A stretch of DNA of 64,000 nucleotides from Monocercomonoides exilis (taxonomy: Eukaryota; Preaxostyla; Oxymonadida; Polymastigidae): NCBI GenBank assembly GCA_001643675.2, contig LSRY02000027.1, positions 191,001 through 255,000 of the forward strand, in the 5' to 3' direction. Below are positions 1 through 10,921 of this stretch, piece by piece. The first letter of the stretch is position 1, and each line of letters starts with the position of its first letter. The translations under genes were made by a program, and so were the position numbers. The notes beneath the pieces are model-generated. The model was not told the DNA's origin. It saw nothing but the letters and a program-made list of their open reading frames with translations, and ran no database searches.

Positions 1-3000
1 GGCAATTCTGATAGAGACGCAGGATCAGATGCTGAAAATGAGCAGCGACTAATGCTTAAAACTCCTGAGTCGATAGTTAAAAGTGTTTCATGTGCCGAAT
101 CGGAATCTGCTTCAAATGCGAATGCCAAAAGAACTAATTCAACGGTTTCATGGCAAATAATTACGGAAGATCTTGAAGCAGAAATTGATGACTCAACTTG
201 AACAATAGCCGAAGTGTAGCTGCGGGATGTGAAGGTCAAATCGCCTAGATCAAATTCTGTATTGATTGCAACTTCATTTATCACAACAAGCTGACTCTTG
301 TAATCGAAAGTCAAATGAGTTGATGCATATTGGACAGTTCTGCACGGAAGTGACTGAGTGCCACACTTTTTGTTGTCTTCATTTGCAGTTGTGCTGTCAG
401 TTGAGATAAAAATGATATCAGACTGGTGAATCACAATAAATTCCATCAGATTGACGGGCTCTGAATTATATTCAACTTCATCTATCCCATAAATAGCATT
501 AAAGCTATTGTAATGAGTTTCTCTTAATTCAAAGCGAAATTGTGTCTCGTTAATCTGTGTCTTTATATTGAAGCATGCAACAAAGATATCACGACCAATT
601 TTAGCAGCATTGGAGCTAAATGTCATATTTCTGAACAAAAAGTTTAGATCCCCAGTGAGAGACGAGGTGAGATATACACCTCCACCTCTTCCTTGAGAAG
701 TGGAGCAACTGCATTGTTCAACGGAAGAATTCACCAAAACGAAACTACTTCCTCTTGTCAGTACGTTTTTAATAACTCCTCCTGAAAGCGAAGTACTTGA
801 ACGGACGTCATTGAAAATAGTATTACTTATTTGTGTAACTGAAGGATTTGCTTTTTCAGCACTGAGTACGCAAGGTACACTGTCTTGACTATTAGCAGAA
901 TTTATTACAGATGCATTTATCATCAAGGAAGAAGATACAGAATTTTTTAACAGATTTCTTCCATCTGGCAAGAAATACTCAATAATACTTCCATCAGTTA
1001 TGTTGATCATTGAAATTTGCAGCTTTTCAATATTCGCAACACAGTTTGAACGAGTAACAATAACGCTTTTTCCGAAATTGGCTTGCTCAATAAATAGTTC
1101 GTTAACAAATAGTTCACCTTCCTTAAGTGAAACAAACGAGTAATTAGCAGGCGAAGTGGATGTAGAATTTGTGCACAAAGAGCAGGCCAAAAATGTTAAT
1201 AAGCCTTCTTTGCTCTCAATAATTGTTCCTTTTTCATTAAAAAAATTGCTTTCAATTGAAAAAGTGATTTGATTAAATGTAAGCTTTCCAGTGTTTGATA
1301 AGAAAACATCAGAATCTTCGTTCCTCTCATTCTTTTGAATGAATATAATTGCCCTCAACTTTTCTGATAACTCAACTGCGGATGATTGAATCAAATAATC
1401 TGATAAAACATATGAGTCTTCCAAAGTTGTTGATACTGAAAGACTCATCTCCTTTTCTGCTGCAATCTGATTCATTCTCTGATATCCTGTCCAAAACGAG
1501 TTGCATGGGTCATTGCGGCTCCCGCATCTCAGCACATCAAATCCTAATGAAGAAACGTAAATCAACGAAGAAGTATATGATATTAGAAAGCGTAAGAGAT
1601 CTGTTTCGTTAAAAGTTCCGTCTTTCCCCGCAAAAAGTGCTGAATCATTGCCATAAGACTCAAAAGGAAAAAGAAATGATTGGTTTGTGACGGTTTTGTT
1701 CAAAGAAAATGATGAGACAAATAAACATTTTCCAACCTTAGCATTGTTTGAATCTTGAACAATACTGTCCAACACAAAAGGAAGCAATAGTGATGACTGA
1801 GTGCAATCCAAATATAAAAAGCCTCCTTTTCCGTTTGATAAAGATGCTTCGCATTTATTTGCAGTTGTATTCTTGATTAATAATGAAGATGAATCTGACA
1901 GAGAAACTTTCAATGCTCCTCCTTCTTCAATAGGTGTTTTCACACTCGAAAAAGAACAGTTTTCAATGTTTGCCTGGCAAGATGCCTGAAAAGGTGTATG
2001 AGTAAACGACATCAAAGAAATAGTTGTTTTGTTGAGAATGAGAGAACTGCCACTTGCAGAAAGAAGCGAATATTTCACTTGCTCCATTGAATTTTCCTGG
2101 AAAATACAATTCTGAAATGAAATTGAAGCTTCTTGACCTGATGTTGAAACAAGTGAGTTACGATCAGTATTGAACTTTGATGGAAGGATAAAAGCGATTG
2201 AATCAAAAATCAAAAATTCAGAAGTCATAATAATGGATTTCCCAGAGTTGTCTGATATTTCTTGAGAAATAGTTAAATTTGCTCTTTGTGGAAACGAAAT
2301 TGACTGAATTGTGAAAGAAGAAAGATCATAACAATCTTTTAATTGTACTTCCGCATTAATCCAAAGAATGATATTCTCATCTTTCTGAATATTTTGATAG
2401 CCTCTCCAGAAAGAAGCGCAAGGGTAAGTTCTGCTTCCGCATCCAACCATATCGAATCCAATTGAAGACACAAACACTTCTGAGCTGAGATATTGAACAA
2501 GAAATAGCAAAAGATTATGATATCCTTCTTTAAAATATGATGCATCCTGCCCCATCAAATCTAAATTTTCGCCTTCAACCTCATTTGTGAAATTTAAAAG
2601 AAATCGTTTGGTGTCAATAGAAGCATTCAGGTCTGTTCCAAAAAAGAAAATGTCTCTTCCAACAGAAGCAATGTTTGATTTCATTTTCAACTCCGAGAAA
2701 AGATATGTTGTGCTTATCTCTGTAACAAGATTGAGAAAAATTCCTCCTCCCTTTCCATTTGTGAGGCCTGCTTTACACTCTTCAATTGTCGAATTACTGA
2801 TTTCAAATGCTCCATTCATATCAATTTCGATATGAAAGGCTCCCCCATCCATTCGAAGTGAAGTGAAATTTTCAAAAGTGCAATTATCATTAATATTCGC
2901 AGAAGTTGATCCCAAAAAAGTTAGAGATGATAAGTCTGAATTGACGTTACGGAAAGTCGAATTTTGCATTGAAACTGTTCCACTTTCAGCTCGAATAATC

Positions 3001-6000
3001 CCCTTTTCGCTTCCAAAAGAAAAACCTTCAAGCAAAACCTTGTCTAATTGAAAAGATCCTCCATTGATTTGTGCAATCCACAAGTTGATTGGATCATTCA
3101 AATTATCGTCTCCCATAAATGTGCAGTTTGTAATTGAGCATTGACCAGAAAAGATTGAAAATAGCTCTTCGTGTGCCACTGAATCATCTATTGTGAATGC
3201 CAATTGACGGATGTTGTAAAACAGTTTGTCATTTCCATTCAGCACAAAATGAGCATCTCTTTCGATGGCTACATTCAGTTGGGTTGTCCCTTTCCCTTGA
3301 ATGTTCAAGGATATGCTGCGGGCTATCTCAACATCAAGAAATGTGTTATCTGTTATCCTAAGAATATTTTGCGAATCCTTCATGATTTTGAATCCATGTC
3401 CAATATCTTTGCAAGGCAAAGGTTCAGTTCCACAGCCTTGTCCATTTGTATAATTCCCGTTAACAAAGACAATATTTTCTCCTTCAGGAAACAAAAATGC
3501 AAGAATAGAAATATTAATTGCAGGTGTTGACGAATTATCATAAACCCAAAATCGATCTTCATCAAAATCTTCTTCGATTGATCCTTCCCAAAAAGATGGG
3601 TTTAGCATGACGCTTGGCTCCTGGCATTGTAAGTATATGTCTTTTCCTATATTTGCCTTATTATTAACAAAAGTATCTGCTTTTATTCCATATTTCGCAT
3701 TAACACTTGACAAAGTGAGATGGATGCCTCCTCCTTGACCATCTGGCGTTTCTTCAACTGAACTTTCATTGATTGTGCTCTTGATAAATGAAAATGTTCC
3801 TCCACTTTCTGTTATCACTTTGACACTTCCTCCTTTCCCATTATCGTCCAAACAAGAGATAAGTGTAAATGAGCAGTTTTTGGCTTCAAACACCTTTTCA
3901 TCTCCAATATTCCCATTTACAACACAACCATTGCCATTTTCTCTTGTTAGCTGAGAATATGTGTTGTTATTCATTGTCACTGATGCTTTCTCATCAATTG
4001 TAAGCATTGGACTATTTGCATATTTCGAATCGGACACAGTAGAATTTTCAAAGCTAATACCACTTTCATTAGACACAGAAATCAACCCACGCAAATGCGA
4101 GCTTGTCACATTCACCCATTTGATATCTTTCATTGTCCCTTTAGTCAATCTGCCAGAGAATACAAAGATTGAAGCAGTCGCAAATGCAATGTCATTTGAG
4201 GTAAAATTCTTTATTTCAACGTTTCCATTGGAAGTCATCAAGAAAGAATACGAAGGATTCACCAAAGAGGCAGTGATAACACAATTTGCAATTGTTAATG
4301 TGCTTTCTGAACATAAAAGAAAACTTTTTCTTGGAACATTAAAAGATTGAGGAAGTGAATAAACGATTCCGTCAAATGTGACTTGAACTTTTGTTTCAAT
4401 CAAAGCGTCTCCTTCACCAATCCCTCCTTCAAGAACTTCAATTGGCTCAGAAGAAAGAGATGCTATCGAAATAGGTTTGGCTGAAAGCAAGAGATGATCT
4501 AAAAATGAAAAAGATTGTAAAAGCTGTATAGATGCGTTTGATGAAGGAAAACGTGCTTCTGCAGCAAATGGGATTGTCAAACAGGGAAAATCTTTGAAAC
4601 CACATTGAGAATAATCCATTCCTCCATTGCCAACAACACAAGGTGAATAAAACGTTCTGAGGAACAGCACAAGTGGAACAGGAGATGACCTATAATTCTC
4701 TTCGGTTCCCATAAACTCATCAAGGTCAGGCTGATCATCAACGTTTATTTTCATCTGAAATGCAAATTTTGAAGAATGAACAAGTTTTTGAAGAGAGCCA
4801 CATTCAAGAAAGATATTCTTCCCACCATTTATGGCCACGTTAGCTGCTTCGCCAGATCCAAAAGAGAGCGTTCTGAGAACAAAATTAGCTGCTTGTTCTG
4901 CGCATATCAACATTAATGCCCCACCATATCCTCCTTTTGAGTTATCTTCTTTCGCAGCACATTTCTCAAATGACGTAATAGAATCATTGTTTCCTATTTT
5001 CAGTTGTGCGTTTCCTGAAAGAGAAACATATGCACCTCCGCCACAACCTTTCATTGCTTGGCAGCTGTCAAACGTATTATTGGGCATAAAAATTGACTGG
5101 CCTGAGTCAAGCAGTGCATTAACTGCACCTCCATTTCCTTCTCTTCTCCAAAGTCCATCGAATGTGCATTCAGAAATATTCAATGAATGCCCATTCAGAT
5201 CACAAATAGCAGGGCAATTTGTTGCTGAATTATCAATGAAAGATGAGCCCTGGATGGAAAATGTGCCTGTTGAAGTGTAGTATATAATTCCTTTATCATC
5301 AGGCCCCTTAACTGAAGAAAAAATGCAAGAATCAACAGAAGATGAAGCTTCATTAATGAGCTCAATGAAAGGAAAAGAAGAGAATGTCAATCCATCGATA
5401 TTTAAACCAGTGAGGCAAAATAGTCCTCCAGTTACAACAGCAAAAGCATATTGTATTTGGTTTGGAGCTGAAGTTGCAACTGTGCATTCATCAATAGTTA
5501 AAGTGCCTGATGATGAAAAAAAGAGGCTATTGCATCGTTGGAATGAATTTGGAAGAGCAAACATAAGTAATTTGAAGGTGGATGTAACACTGTTTTTAAT
5601 CAGCCCTTCCAAATTATCAACTGGATTCGACGATACAGTAAATTTTGATTGAACATCATTTGCTAAAAACGAATAGCTTCCAGTTGAAAGTGACAATTCC
5701 CCAAAAAGTTCAGCTTTCAGAACAATAACGCAGTTCAAACCTTGTGCAGCATTCCACCGATCGAATGCATAGTCAATTGTAACGCATGGCGCATCATTAT
5801 AACCACATCTCTCAAAATCAAATTTGTTTAATCCTCCAACAGTGATGGGAGATGGGTTTTGTCGAAGATATGTCACTAACGGAATGCAATAAGTTTCGTT
5901 ATTATTTTCGTATCCATTAAGTTCAGTGATCACATCCGTGTTAGGAGAAAATCCAAATGTTTCTTTGTTCACAATTTTTGAGAAATTGGTTGCCCGAAGA

Positions 6001-9000
6001 AATAAATTCGTTCCTGTTCGATTAGCAGAGCAATCAATAAATTGAATTGAATTCAGTTTTAAATTTTCAAACGATTTTACAAGATTTAAATATATTCCTC
6101 CTCCAAAACCTCCAATGGCAGATGTCATTTGAGCCTTACATGCATTAAATATGACATTCTTTGTTTCTCCAATACGCAGAATGCTTCCAGCTTCCATCGA
6201 AAGAGCAATTCCTCCTCCATTTCCTTGAGAGCAAATCCCTCCAATTTCATTATCATCAATTTTTATTATTTGTTGTGATCCAGCTGTGCCAGATATTACA
6301 GCTCCGTTTCCGGAACTCAAAACAATTCCTGAAAATGTGTTGTTACTAATCTCACTCTCAAGTGCTCTGTCTATCTCTATCAAAGATCGAGTTCCATTCA
6401 TCTCGGATATAAATGAAGTATTTGTAACGGTTAAATAAGAATTGGATTCAAGAAGTATCAAGCTTGAATAACCACTTGGAATAATATTTAATGCTTGAGT
6501 AGAATAAACACTCAGATGGGATGTACTTCCTATGCAATGAACAAATGGAGCGTTTGAAAATGAAAGAGATTCAGCTGTAACACGTAATACTATTAAGCTT
6601 CCTTTTTCAACTTTTGCAAAAGAAAAAGGAACAGAAGTAACATCAACATCTCCTTTTATTGTGCATTCTTTGATTGTGCATTTTGCGGAATCTTCTTGCA
6701 GATAGAATGCAGTTGTCTGAGTTGAGAATAGCCGCGCTTGTAAAAGAAATGTAATTGAGCTGAAATCAGTCACGCAATTAATTGTCATCACTCCAACAGA
6801 AGCAATATCACAACCAATCCAATGAACAGCAGATTCTTGGTCCTTTCCAACAAAAGAAATATCACTTAATTCAGAGAGAGAAAGTGTTTCGTTCATATGA
6901 TAATCAGAATCAAACGAAATAGATTTGTACTGGGCTTGCTGAGAAAGCGAGTATAAAATGGTTTGACATTTGAACGCTGCAAATCCACACGCAACTATAT
7001 CGTTCCCATCTTCTCCGACACTAATTTTATCTTCTCTGCTTTTTAAGATGTACAGAAGAGGAATTGCGGTTGATGGAGTTGCACCATCAATTCCCATTGC
7101 CTCCTCTTCCGTAAATGTAGAAGAAAAATAAGTAATAGTTTCGTTTGTAATGCTTTTCAAAAGTGAAGGAGATGAGACAAACAAATCTCTTCCATATAGA
7201 GCATTATTATTGGTAAATGATGGATTTATAATTGAAAAATCAACAATTGCCTCTCTCAAATTCAAATATATTCCTCCTCCATTCCCAGACTGTGCTGTGC
7301 ATTGACTCAATTCCGTAAAAGCGCTCAATCCTCCAAAAGAAAAATGACATCCTGAACCAAGAGTTAATGCAATTCCTCCTCCATTGCCGTTTGTGCTTGA
7401 ACAGTTCTCAATACTCACATTAGCTATTTCGAATCGTTCACCAGAAATAAGTTCATACGAAAATATTGGACCATCTCCTTTCTCTCGGACAATATTTTTA
7501 ATATATGCTCCATTAAAAACTAATTGAGTGCTCTTAGAAAGTGTAAATAATGAGCATTCGTCGAATGTGATTGAATGAATATTACAATCCTCCAGGAGCG
7601 CTTTTCCATCTTCCAACTGAAAAAAAGGTGTATAAAAAGCATCATTTGATGTTGAAGCAGTCACATTGCAATGAAAAAGATGAAGACTGCCATATGATTC
7701 ATTTATGGTGATTAATGAAGCACTTTTTGAAAGGATTTGATCGTGACATATTGTTATGTCTTCCACTGAAAGTGATCCATATCCAATTGAAACAAATGAT
7801 TTAGATGAAGTATTTGATTTTATTGTGACTGTTTGGATGTTGTCAGCTTTTCGGATGTTCACAGCACGCCCGATAATATCAATTTTGTTCTCGATGATGT
7901 TCTCTGAACAAATGAGAATTGCTTCATGGCGATGACTAACCCACTGAGAAAGGCTAAATTGGATTGATTTGCATTCATCCCCTATATTTCCACAATTAAA
8001 ATGATCTCCATCGGTTTTTGAATGATTGACGTAAATAGGATCGTTCACAGTTGGCACGTCCGGAAGCCATTCGCTTCTGTCTGTTGAACCCAAAGCGACT
8101 CTTTTATTGCTCTGTGAAGATGAAAATGAACAAATGAACCAATCAATGGATGCAATCAATTCAGAACCTTCTTTAAAAATAATGTCTGTTCCATTGTCTT
8201 CAGATGCAATGTTATTATCAAAGAAACAAAAATGAATCAAGCATCGTGCTTTCCCGCTTGGACGTGTCCATGTTATTGCTCCTCCTGTTTTGTATGCAAA
8301 ATTGTTTTCGAATAAGCAATCAAAAAACCTATCTTCACCTCTCATATCAGCAATATGAAAAGCTCCAGAATAACATGTTTCTGCTCTATTACTTTTAAAT
8401 ATGCTATTAACAAATGTGGACCCTTGATGCATCTCTAAATTTAGTGCTCCTCCAGCATAACCACAAATACAAGAATCAAAACAACATTGATCGAATTCGC
8501 CAGTTCCAAAAAATAAAGTTAATCCGGCTCCAAAAACATCATTAAGGATATTTGTTTTGATTAACTTGCAACATGAAAAATTGTCTCTTTTCAGATAACA
8601 ATTCTGAGTTGACTCCGAATAAATTGCACCACCTCTGCTCGAATATTTATCGGAAGTTCCGGTGCAATTCGTAAAAGTGCTATCTTTAACTAACAAAGAA
8701 GCTGTTCCAGTTATACGAATTGCTCCTCCACTCCTATCTGTTGAAGTTATATTTTCAAATCTGCATGACTGAAAAGATACAGAACCTTCTGAAAATGATC
8801 CCAATGGAACTGAATAATTTTGTTTTACATAAATCGTTTTTGATCTTAAAAATGAAGAATTAAATGAGTGAAAACCATTTCCCATTTCTGCACAGATAAC
8901 GGTTCCATCAAAAGGATTGGCGCAATCAGATAGTTCACAATTAATTAAGCAGCTTTCTTGTTTATATGACTTTGAGCGAACAAGTGCTTCGTGAAAGTTT

Positions 9001-9638
9001 CGAGCGCTTTGAGTTGTATTCAAGAAAAAACAATCAATTACAGTTGTTGAAATGTATTCGCTCGCAATTAGTGGAGAACAAGAGTTGATAACTATATGTT
9101 CAAATGCTGAATGTGAAATTCTAACTGTATTTATATTTGATGGAAGTTGATCCATTTCAACGAGTGTTGGACAAATACTTGTGATTTTAGGTAATATTAA
9201 AGTCAGATTTGAAAAGCATACATGTCCTGATGATAGCAAAACTGGATTTTTAAAAACTTTGAAAGATATTTGAAAACAGCAACATCGAACAGATGTTTCT
9301 GATGCATGATTGAGCATTGCAATATTTTTTCCTTCTTCTTGAAAAAAGTTGCAGAAAGAAAAAGAAACTGAAGAATTTCTCTCAGAAAATAAAGAAGAAA
9401 TAAAAGCATTCATAAATGAAATGTTGTCGTTGTTTGGTAATCCTTTCAATAAATTTCCGCTATGTGCTTTCTTTCGTTCAATAAAAGAAATTTTGTAAGG
9501 ATTTTCAAAAAAATTAATGTGCTGAACAGCTTCCCCTTCACTATCCTTGGAAACTTGCTCATAAATTTCACAAGTGTTGAAAATAACAAAAAAGAACGTG
9601 TAACGAAACATTATCAAGAAAAAATTCAAGAAAAACAT
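1..9638 (-). CDS. Giant secreted beta-helix-like surface protein (partial, C-terminus off the left edge)
   Basis: A single minus-strand frame is open from the ATG at 9638 to the window edge: 3,212 codons with no stop and no need for an intron. It starts with a hydrophobic signal-like segment (MFFLNFFLIMFRYTFFFVIF), and a second in-frame ATG at 9611 would also keep a signal. The rest is built of short repeats rich in Asn, Ser, Gly and Cys, such as GNGGGIYLNL and GGAI, of the kind seen in right-handed beta-helix and polymorphic-outer-membrane-type proteins. Eight copies of a Cys-Gly...Pro-Cys motif recur about every 0.9-1.2 kb and divide it into modules. A surface or adhesin-like role is inferred from the signal, the repeats and the anchored relative at the right edge. 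Its start lies only 97 bp from the stop of the upstream coiled-coil gene. Confidence 0.85.
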   Translation of the reverse strand, partial: MFFLNFFLIMFRYTFFFVIFNTCEIYEQVSKDSEGEAVQHINFFENPYKISFIERKKAHSGNLLKGLPNNDNISFMNAFISSLFSERNSSVSFSFCNFFQEEGKNIAMLNHASETSVRCCCFQISFKVFKNPVLLSSGHVCFSNLTLILPKITSICPTLVEMDQLPSNINTVRISHSAFEHIVINSCSPLIASEYISTTVIDCFFLNTTQSARNFHEALVRSKSYKQESCLINCELSDCANPFDGTVICAEMGNGFHSFNSSFLRSKTIYVKQNYSVPLGSFSEGSVSFQSCRFENITSTDRSGGAIRITGTASLLVKDSTFTNCTGTSDKYSSRGGAIYSESTQNCYLKRDNFSCCKLIKTNILNDVFGAGLTLFFGTGEFDQCCFDSCICGYAGGALNLEMHQGSTFVNSIFKSNRAETCYSGAFHIADMRGEDRFFDCLFENNFAYKTGGAITWTRPSGKARCLIHFCFFDNNIASEDNGTDIIFKEGSELIASIDWFICSFSSSQSNKRVALGSTDRSEWLPDVPTVNDPIYVNHSKTDGDHFNCGNIGDECKSIQFSLSQWVSHRHEAILICSENIIENKIDIIGRAVNIRKADNIQTVTIKSNTSSKSFVSIGYGSLSVEDITICHDQILSKSASLITINESYGSLHLFHCNVTASTSNDAFYTPFFQLEDGKALLEDCNIHSITFDECSLFTLSKSTQLVFNGAYIKNIVREKGDGPIFSYELISGERFEIANVSIENCSSTNGNGGGIALTLGSGCHFSFGGLSAFTELSQCTAQSGNGGGIYLNLREAIVDFSIINPSFTNNNALYGRDLFVSSPSLLKSITNETITYFSSTFTEEEAMGIDGATPSTAIPLLYILKSREDKISVGEDGNDIVACGFAAFKCQTILYSLSQQAQYKSISFDSDYHMNETLSLSELSDISFVGKDQESAVHWIGCDIASVGVMTINCVTDFSSITFLLQARLFSTQTTAFYLQEDSAKCTIKECTIKGDVDVTSVPFSFAKVEKGSLIVLRVTAESLSFSNAPFVHCIGSTSHLSVYSTQALNIIPSGYSSLILLESNSYLTVTNTSFISEMNGTRSLIEIDRALESEISNNTFSGIVLSSGNGAVISGTAGSQQIIKIDDNEIGGICSQGNGGGIALSMEAGSILRIGETKNVIFNACKAQMTSAIGGFGGGIYLNLVKSFENLKLNSIQFIDCSANRTGTNLFLRATNFSKIVNKETFGFSPNTDVITELNGYENNNETYCIPLVTYLRQNPSPITVGGLNKFDFERCGYNDAPCVTIDYAFDRWNAAQGLNCVIVLKAELFGELSLSTGSYSFLANDVQSKFTVSSNPVDNLEGLIKNSVTSTFKLLMFALPNSFQRCNSLFFSSSGTLTIDECTVATSAPNQIQYAFAVVTGGLFCLTGLNIDGLTFSSFPFIELINEASSSVDSCIFSSVKGPDDKGIIYYTSTGTFSIQGSSFIDNSATNCPAICDLNGHSLNISECTFDGLWRREGNGGAVNALLDSGQSIFMPNNTFDSCQAMKGCGGGAYVSLSGNAQLKIGNNDSITSFEKCAAKEDNSKGGYGGALMLICAEQAANFVLRTLSFGSGEAANVAINGGKNIFLECGSLQKLVHSSKFAFQMKINVDDQPDLDEFMGTEENYRSSPVPLVLFLRTFYSPCVVGNGGMDYSQCGFKDFPCLTIPFAAEARFPSSNASIQLLQSFSFLDHLLLSAKPISIASLSSEPIEVLEGGIGEGDALIETKVQVTFDGIVYSLPQSFNVPRKSFLLCSESTLTIANCVITASLVNPSYSFLMTSNGNVEIKNFTSNDIAFATASIFVFSGRLTKGTMKDIKWVNVTSSHLRGLISVSNESGISFENSTVSDSKYANSPMLTIDEKASVTMNNNTYSQLTRENGNGCVVNGNIGDEKVFEAKNCSFTLISCLDDNGKGGSVKVITESGGTFSFIKSTINESSVEETPDGQGGGIHLTLSSVNAKYGIKADTFVNNKANIGKDIYLQCQEPSVMLNPSFWEGSIEEDFDEDRFWVYDNSSTPAINISILAFLFPEGENIVFVNGNYTNGQGCGTEPLPCKDIGHGFKIMKDSQNILRITDNTFLDVEIARSISLNIQGKGTTQLNVAIERDAHFVLNGNDKLFYNIRQLAFTIDDSVAHEELFSIFSGQCSITNCTFMGDDNLNDPINLWIAQINGGSFQLDKVLLEGFSFGSEKGIIRAESGTVSMQNSTFRNVNSDLSSLTFLGSTSANINDNCTFENFTSLRMDGGAFHIEIDMNGAFEISNSTIEECKAGLTNGKGGGIFLNLVTEISTTYLFSELKMKSNIASVGRDIFFFGTDLNASIDTKRFLLNFTNEVEGENLDLMGQDASYFKEGYHNLLLFLVQYLSSEVFVSSIGFDMVGCGSRTYPCASFWRGYQNIQKDENIILWINAEVQLKDCYDLSSFTIQSISFPQRANLTISQEISDNSGKSIIMTSEFLIFDSIAFILPSKFNTDRNSLVSTSGQEASISFQNCIFQENSMEQVKYSLLSASGSSLILNKTTISLMSFTHTPFQASCQANIENCSFSSVKTPIEEGGALKVSLSDSSSLLIKNTTANKCEASLSNGKGGFLYLDCTQSSLLLPFVLDSIVQDSNNAKVGKCLFVSSFSLNKTVTNQSFLFPFESYGNDSALFAGKDGTFNETDLLRFLISYTSSLIYVSSLGFDVLRCGSRNDPCNSFWTGYQRMNQIAAEKEMSLSVSTTLEDSYVLSDYLIQSSAVELSEKLRAIIFIQKNERNEDSDVFLSNTGKLTFNQITFSIESNFFNEKGTIIESKEGLLTFLACSLCTNSTSTSPANYSFVSLKEGELFVNELFIEQANFGKSVIVTRSNCVANIEKLQISMINITDGSIIEYFLPDGRNLLKNSVSSSLMINASVINSANSQDSVPCVLSAEKANPSVTQISNTIFNDVRSSTSLSGGVIKNVLTRGSSFVLVNSSVEQCSCSTSQGRGGGVYLTSSLTGDLNFLFRNMTFSSNAAKIGRDIFVACFNIKTQINETQFRFELRETHYNSFNAIYGIDEVEYNSEPVNLMEFIVIHQSDIIFISTDSTTANEDNKKCGTQSLPCRTVQYASTHLTFDYKSQLVVINEVAINTEFDLGDLTFTSRSYTSAIVQVESSISASRSSVIICHETVELVLLAFAFEADSDSAHETLLTIDSGVLSISRCSFSASDPASLSEL
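328..7998 (-). repeat. Eight diverged tandem modules marked by a CG...PC motif
   Basis: Within the giant surface protein, a motif of the form Cys-Gly-x(5-7)-Pro-Cys-x-Ser/Thr-Ile/Phe occurs near 7962-7998, 6961-6996, 5772-5815, 4570-4615, 3395-3445, 2390-2450, 1476-1537 and 328-375. Examples are FERCGYNDAPCVTI and GCGSRTYPCASFWRGYQ. Each follows a short stretch like PLVLFLR or SIGFD and precedes a run of beta-helix-like repeats. The copies near 2.4 and 1.5 kb share SFW.GYQ and their upstream sequence, so they look like the youngest duplication. The first copy lacks the Pro (GDEC) and the second has AFKC. Confidence 0.75.
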
Positions 9639-9735
9639 TGAACGAAAGTTTCTCAGACAAAAAATATGGGCTACGACAAAAATTTAAAAAAAAATGAGAC
9701 ACTTTTGTGAAATGAAAATAAAGATTTATTTTGTT

Positions 9736-10800
9736 TTATTCAATGGGAGAAGCAATTTCCATCGAGACCTGCATTTTTTGTTGTTGTGGAGAAGGTGAAC
9801 CAAAAAATCCAGGTGATTGAACAGATGAAACGAGATCAGCTTCTCCAAATCCAAATTCATTTTCCATTAATTGTCTTTCTTCTTCTTCGTCTTCTATCCA
9901 TTCTGGAAGTTTTACGCCTTTTGCCTAGTTTGGAAATAGAAAATTAAGTTTTTATTTATAAGAATCAAAGAGGATGAAATGAAAATGGAAAATCAAACTT
10001 TTGCACGTCTTTTGATCTCTTCGAGTTTCGCTTCTTCTAAGCGCACAAGTTTCCTCTGTCTTTCAATGTTTTCTTTCATCTTTTGAGCGCGGGCTCGCTT
10101 TTTCTCTTTGTCTTCGAGATCTTCATCTTGTTGAATAAGTTGAGCTTGAAGTGAGTTTGTTTGCCTAGAAAGAGAAAGAAGTTGTAGATGAAGCGCAAGA
10201 AAATCAACAGCCGTTCTTTCACTTGTGTGTTCGTGTTCTATTTTGAAAATAAAAACGTCATTGTTTTGAATAATATTTCAGCAAACCTAAATCGGCTTCC
10301 AATTTACTTGCGAGAAGAGTAAGTCTATTTTCAAGTTCCGCAACTTCTTCCTTTGCCAATTCCAAAGAACGTTCAGATCGTTTTTTTGCTTCCTCAAATT
10401 TTGACGCTTCAATCTTTGCTGCCCTTTCTGCTTTTATATAATTTGCCAAGTTTGGTTCTCCTCCTTCATAAATTTGGCGAAGTCTTTTTATTTCTCTATC
10501 TTTAATTGCTTGCATAGTCATAGCTTCCTGGTCCGCAGCTGCACAATGAGATATTTTATCTTTCAATTCAATGACAGTCTGTTTCAATTTTAATATTTGC
10601 TGTCGATCATATTCTGTAGCTTCTATTAATTCTTGCTGCTTAGAATTCGCAGCTAGCAGTCGATCTAATTCTTTTTGACATGCTATCTTATCAGCCTCTA
10701 ATTTTTTTGTTGCCTCATCAATCTCACGGAATTGATCTTCAAGTTCATGGAAAACTTCATGTACACTTGTAGAAAATTGTGAATATTCTTGTTTTGACAT
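9736..10800 (-). CDS. Coiled-coil protein of unknown function, 313 aa
   Basis: Spliced model: exons 10287-10800, 9999-10237 and 9736-9924 (514+239+189 nt), with introns of 49 and 74 nt, donors GTTTGC and GTTTGA, and acceptors TAG. The start is the first ATG (MSKQEYSQF). Most of the protein, about residues 10-240, is charged heptad-like sequence rich in Glu, Lys, Ala and Leu, predicted to form a long coiled coil. The C-terminus is acidic (WIEDEEEERQ), then Ser/Pro/Gln-rich. I do not recognise the family; a cytoskeletal or scaffold role would be a guess. It is divergent from eL6, 121 bp away, and an AATAAA-like signal follows the stop. Confidence 0.75.
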
Positions 10801-10921
10801 CTGATAAATCAAATAAAACCAAATACAAAAATTTGTTGATCTTTATCCATATTAATGAAATTGACACAAATACGATCAAGAAAAGCAAAAACGGTAAATT
10901 CAGATCTGATCTCAAGAATTC

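Noticed and set aside
1-201. Plus-strand open frame at the left edge ending in TGA at 199-201
   Set aside because: It is the antisense of the giant minus-strand surface-protein frame, which is open through the same bases with family motifs (SGVLSISRCSF).
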